This document shows, piece by piece, positions 3,569 through 5,786 of a DNA stretch of 5,786 nt. This DNA comes from JBECKQ01 sp040235375 (lineage in GTDB: Bacteria > Planctomycetota > Phycisphaerae > UBA1845). How positions within the stretch are numbered: the stretch's first letter is position 1; every line of letters begins with the position of its first letter. The notes under the pieces are model-generated. The model was not told the origin of the DNA. It saw only the letters and a program-made list of their open reading frames with translations, and ran no database searches. Location of the stretch: NCBI GenBank assembly GCA_040235375.1, contig JBECKQ010000299.1:1-5786 (forward strand), read 5' to 3'. A program made the translations under genes and the position numbers.

Positions 3569-5770
3569 GTGTCGAAACTGAGCCTCGGGTCGATCGTATC
3601 CCTATTGATGACGGCCGCGCTGGCCGGGTGCACGCCGTCGGGCGGCAACAACAACGGGCCCGGCGGTTCCGTGACCGTGGCCGTCCCCCTCGGCGACGTC
3701 GGCAAGCTCGACGTGGGCACCTCGGGCGTGGCCAGCAAAGGCGGCTCGTTCGACATTCAAAGCCAGTTGCCCTCGGGCGACGTCGTCGGCGCCTCGCTGT
3801 CGATCGACGCGGCGGACATCACCATCGGCACCGCCACCGACCAGGCCGGCACGAACGGCCTCGCCGCGCAGGTGAACCTGCAGGTCGGCGTGGCTCCAAC
3901 CGGCGGCGACGCCTGCGCTCAGCAGACCGACAGCGTGAGCTTTCAGATCGACGTGGGCAGCAGCGGCGCCGCCGCCAGCGTCTCGCCGACTTCGATGATC
4001 GTGGGCACGAACGGCGCGGCCCTGCTCGAATCGGGCCAGTTCGGCCTGTGCCTCACCGCGGAAAGTGACACGCCTGTGTCACTCACCGTCGCCTCCCTCA
4101 ACGTCATCTTCGAGCTGGCCGGCGACGTGACCGCTGCAAGCTGCGACGAAATCCTCGCCCTGCCCGAAGTGCAGGCGGCCATCGTGGACCTGGCCAGCAA
4201 CGGCGTGACCTTCGCCCTGCCGGCCGGCGCGAGCCTGCCGGACATCACCGGAACCTACGCGTACTCGCAGACCACGACCTTCGACCCCGACGGCGCCAAC
4301 ACCGGCGACACGAAAACCGGCAGCGTCACGCTCGCCAACCAGACGAGCACCACCATCCAGCGCAGCGGCTTCAGCGCCTCGATCGATCAGTTCATCGTCG
4401 GCAACGCGACCACCGTCGGCTTCTGCACGATCGACCGCACCAACGACTCCACTTGCGACCAGACCATCGCCCGCCTGGAATCCATGACGCTCGATCCGGC
4501 CACCGGCAATCTCGACGGCGCGTTCCTCTCCGTCGCCGTCCGCCGGCACGCCTACACCGACCCGACGTGCGGGGCCCGCGGCGACTTCATCTACGGCGAC
4601 GTGTCGCTGACCGCGGCGCAGGCGGCGCAGTTCGCCCAGGTGATCGGCAAGATCAGCCTGCCGCAGGGCTTCGTGCCGGGTCTGATGCAGGTGGCGCCGG
4701 ACGGCCAGAGCGGCGTGGTGGCCGGCGCGGACAGCGGGGCGGTCTACCAGTTCCAGACGGCCGACCCGTTCTCGTCGGCGCAGATCACCTTGCCGGCCGA
4801 CCTCACCCCGCTCGGCTTCAGCGGCCTGGGCTACTCCCGGGCCGGCGACAAGCTGGCCGTCGTCACCGACCAGCCGGACGCCGCGGTCATCTACGACAAC
4901 ATGACGCTCAGCCTCATCCGCGAGACGAGCCAGACGGTCACCGCGGACTACATCGGCGGCACGATCGACTTCAACAGCGACGGCACTCAGCTCTACGTGC
5001 CGACGACCGATGCCAGCTTCGCCGACCGGCTGACCGTGCTGCGGGCGACCGACAGTTCGCTGGGCGACGAGGTCCGCCGGCTCAGTACGCCGCAGGGCAA
5101 GGTGCCCGTCCAGGCGCGGGTGAGTCCGGACGGATCGCAGGTGGCCGTGCTGCTCGAGGCCGGTGCCACCGTCGGCGAGGCCGGCCAGTTGACCTTCCTC
5201 GACACGGCCCGCAACGCGTTCTCGACGCCGCCGATCGACCTGGTGACGGACGGCAGGGGGACGGTGCTCGCTTCCGAGGTGGTCTGGGCCCCGGACGGTT
5301 CGCTCGTGTTCCTGGCGGGGCTCGGCGCGGTTCTGGCCGTGGAGCCGACCGCGCCGTACGGCATCACGCGGATCGACGTGAGTGAGGGCGCCGGTGACAA
5401 CCCTGTGGCACTGGCCTTGAGCAATGACGGGCAGGTGCTGGCCGTCGCCGTGGACGACAGTGCGGGCACGGACGATTTCGCGGTGATCAGCGTGGCGACT
5501 CTGGCGGTGCTGAACGCGCAGAACCTGGGTCTGACGCAGGGCGGGGCCATCGACATCGAGCATTTCCGCGATTCGCGCCTGGCGATCGTGGCCAACGCCG
5601 ACTCCTACGAGGTGGCCGTCCAGACGGAGACGCCCTACGCCGCCTCCGACCCGATCCCCGTAGCCGACCAGTCCGGCCTGACCACGCTGGGCACCCTGGC
5701 CGCAGCCGACGGCGTCATCGCCGTAACGAACATAGACGAGCCCGCCGTCTACGTCCTGGGGCCAGGATAG
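3569..5770 (+). CDS. Lipoprotein with C-terminal beta-propeller (WD40/YVTN-like repeats)
   Basis: A 733-residue secreted lipoprotein. The signal peptide has K3, a hydrophobic stretch (about 4-19) and the lipobox LAGC (18-21), so C21 should be lipidated. A flexible PSGGNNNGPGG linker follows. Residues about 34-190 are a beta-rich, low-charge region with C116 and C161. Residues about 226-350 form a second beta-rich region, starting DITGTYAYS and containing C286, C296 and C334. From about 365 to the end, propeller blades recur with an x-DG-x-x-[LV]-x-[VL] signature: VAPDGQSGVV (375), YSRAGDKLAVV (422), FNSDGTQLYV (468), VSPDGSQVAVL (518), WAPDGSLVFL (573), LSNDGQVLAVAV (617), and weaker copies near 661-676 and 706-721. 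That fits a propeller of about seven blades. Such domains usually mediate protein or ligand binding at the cell surface; I see no catalytic motif and assign no specific function. The GTG start is supported by AAGGAGG and the signal peptide. The gene stands alone, directly downstream of a foldback repeat. Confidence 0.92.
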   Translation: MSKLSLGSIVSLLMTAALAGCTPSGGNNNGPGGSVTVAVPLGDVGKLDVGTSGVASKGGSFDIQSQLPSGDVVGASLSIDAADITIGTATDQAGTNGLAAQVNLQVGVAPTGGDACAQQTDSVSFQIDVGSSGAAASVSPTSMIVGTNGAALLESGQFGLCLTAESDTPVSLTVASLNVIFELAGDVTAASCDEILALPEVQAAIVDLASNGVTFALPAGASLPDITGTYAYSQTTTFDPDGANTGDTKTGSVTLANQTSTTIQRSGFSASIDQFIVGNATTVGFCTIDRTNDSTCDQTIARLESMTLDPATGNLDGAFLSVAVRRHAYTDPTCGARGDFIYGDVSLTAAQAAQFAQVIGKISLPQGFVPGLMQVAPDGQSGVVAGADSGAVYQFQTADPFSSAQITLPADLTPLGFSGLGYSRAGDKLAVVTDQPDAAVIYDNMTLSLIRETSQTVTADYIGGTIDFNSDGTQLYVPTTDASFADRLTVLRATDSSLGDEVRRLSTPQGKVPVQARVSPDGSQVAVLLEAGATVGEAGQLTFLDTARNAFSTPPIDLVTDGRGTVLASEVVWAPDGSLVFLAGLGAVLAVEPTAPYGITRIDVSEGAGDNPVALALSNDGQVLAVAVDDSAGTDDFAVISVATLAVLNAQNLGLTQGGAIDIEHFRDSRLAIVANADSYEVAVQTETPYAASDPIPVADQSGLTTLGTLAAADGVIAVTNIDEPAVYVLGPG

Positions 5771-5786
5771 CCGCGCGAGTCAAGGC

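Noticed and set aside
4079..5563. Minus-strand open frame of 494 codons opposite the lipoprotein gene
   Set aside because: It is a shadow frame: biased R/V/G/D composition and no recognisable motif, whereas the + strand has a signal peptide, lipobox and repeat domain.

Overview
This is a GC-rich window with three complete genes and one gene tail, all on the + strand, separated by unusually long non-coding gaps. The organism is probably a planctomycete or a close relative. This inference rests on the alternative GlmU-type protein at 1493-2749, whose family is known from Bacteroidetes and Planctomycetes. It also rests on the GC-rich hairpin repeats between 2840 and 3330, which resemble dispersed repeats I remember from planctomycete genomes. 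No rRNA or other taxonomic marker is present, so the assignment is tentative.

Layout: 1-155 is the C-terminal end of an unidentified protein. 156-518 is non-coding with a weak promoter candidate. 519-1184 encodes a DedA-family membrane protein of the YohD type. 1185-1492 is a 308-base gap holding a hairpin, an AT-rich island with two related TTATATA boxes 66 bases apart (one inside a perfect 16-base palindrome) and a tiny leader-like ORF. 1493-2749 encodes a GlmU-family sugar-phosphate nucleotidyltransferase/acetyltransferase. 2750-3568 is an 819-base non-coding region full of inverted repeats. 3569-5770 encodes a 733-residue lipoprotein with a C-terminal beta-propeller.

The most unusual part is 2750-3568. 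It holds two candidate foldback elements in series. The first spans 2981-3329, has perfect 13-base inverted ends and contains degenerate tandem repeats and strong hairpins. The second spans 3359-3540 and has 19-base inverted ends (18/19 matching). Its nested arms and apical hairpin share the same centre near 3450, so it can fold into one long hairpin. It ends 28 bases before the start codon of the lipoprotein gene, so it may influence that gene's expression. Neither element has a transposase.

The genes do not form an obvious operon. The DedA protein (membrane lipid or ion transport), the GlmU-like protein (amino-sugar nucleotide supply) and the lipoprotein all relate to the cell envelope, but the wide gaps suggest separate transcription. 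I see no defence system, CRISPR array, tRNA, rRNA or intact insertion sequence.
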